Assembly: GCA_003219945.1 (NCBI GenBank)
Contig: QHQV01000409.1
Location: 1-5,057 of the forward strand
DNA from: Verrucomicrobiota bacterium
GTDB taxonomy: Bacteria; Verrucomicrobiota; Verrucomicrobiia; Chthoniobacterales; UBA10450
Direction: 5' to 3'
Length of the DNA stretch: 5,057 bases
Shown here: positions 4,796 to 5,057 of the stretch, in pieces
How positions within the stretch are numbered: the stretch's first letter is position 1
How the letters are laid out: each line of letters begins with the position of its first letter
Translations under genes and position numbers: made by a program
The notes under the pieces: model-generated
Database searches by the model: none
What the model was told of the DNA's origin: nothing
What the model saw: only the letters and a program-made list of their open reading frames with translations

Positions 4796-5057
4796 ATGCA
4801 GACGGTGATTCAAGTAATTGCGACCGGGACCGGATCGTTGCGGAATAAAATCATGAGCGATCCGCAACTGGAGAAAAAATTCGACTTTATCAAAGTCTGG
4901 CATAAACAGCCGAGCCGTCCCCATGGCTGGGCGAAAATACACAGTACTCGCGATGTTCATGGAGCAATCAACCTGGAGTGGCACGCGCGCAGCAGAACAT
5001 TGATTTGCCGCGTAGTGACAAAGCACGGCACCAAGCCGAACTCAATTATGGTGATTT
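4796..5057 (+). CDS. Conserved hypothetical protein, cut off by the right edge
   Basis: From ATG 4796 the frame is open for 87 codons to the window edge with no stop. It reads MQTVIQVIATGTGSLRNKI (1-19), then SDPQLEKKFDFIKVWHKQ (21-38), PSRPHGWAKIHSTRDVHGAI (39-58), NLEWHARSRTLICRVVTKHG (59-78) and TKPNSIMVI. The periodic strands (IKVWHK, GWAKIHS, GAINLEWHA, LICRVVTK) look like a real small beta-rich protein rather than random coding. I have an impression of a small conserved family around the PxRPHGWAKI motif but cannot name a function. No signal peptide is seen. The ATG is preceded by the weak purine stretch AGCGGA, and GTG at 4805 is an alternative start. The gap to the acetyltransferase stop is 47 bases. 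Confidence 0.68.
   Translation, partial: MQTVIQVIATGTGSLRNKIMSDPQLEKKFDFIKVWHKQPSRPHGWAKIHSTRDVHGAINLEWHARSRTLICRVVTKHGTKPNSIMVI

Noticed and set aside
1..5057. Mobile element, CRISPR array, phage or defence system
   Set aside because: No transposase, integrase, direct-repeat array, long terminal inverted repeats or nuclease/helicase genes were seen.

Overview
The window looks like ordinary chromosomal DNA from a soil or freshwater bacterium with mid-50s GC (judged by eye). The gene mix is a DUF1573 protein, a secreted rhodanese and a MauE-type membrane protein in one overlapping set, a trypsin-like plus TonB-C fusion, and several small conserved unknowns. This suggests Verrucomicrobiota (Chthoniobacterales-like), with Acidobacteriota as an alternative. 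That placement is inferred from remembered family distributions; there is no rRNA or marker gene here. No phage, IS element, CRISPR array, tRNA or rRNA was found.

Region 1 (1-1599) is a tight three-gene plus-strand operon: a left-truncated DUF1573 protein, a secreted rhodanese-like protein that starts at a TTG overlapping the previous stop (TTGA), and a four-helix MauE/DoxX-type membrane protein that starts at an ATG overlapping the previous stop (ATGA). All three carry closely spaced cysteines, so a shared role in envelope sulfur, thiol or metal handling is plausible but unproven. A perfect 16-bp palindrome at 1625-1640 may end the transcript.

Region 2 (1600-2513) holds a VOC/glyoxalase-fold gene behind a perfect -10-like TATAAT that sits in the loop of an inverted repeat. 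It also holds a 49-codon, very basic small gene at 2240-2389 whose fold may resemble the arm-type DNA-binding domains of integrases. The spacers contain short hairpins and no other genes.

Region 3 (2514-4166) holds a secreted trypsin-fold protein with a TonB-like C-terminal domain. It is split by a one-base frame change near 2974-2985 and appears to have lost both its catalytic His and Ser. Its stop overlaps the GTG of a 198-residue conserved protein of unknown function.

Region 4 (4167-5057) holds a GNAT N-acetyltransferase and the start of an unknown conserved gene that runs off the right edge. All genes found are on the plus strand; the long minus-strand frames are judged to be shadows.
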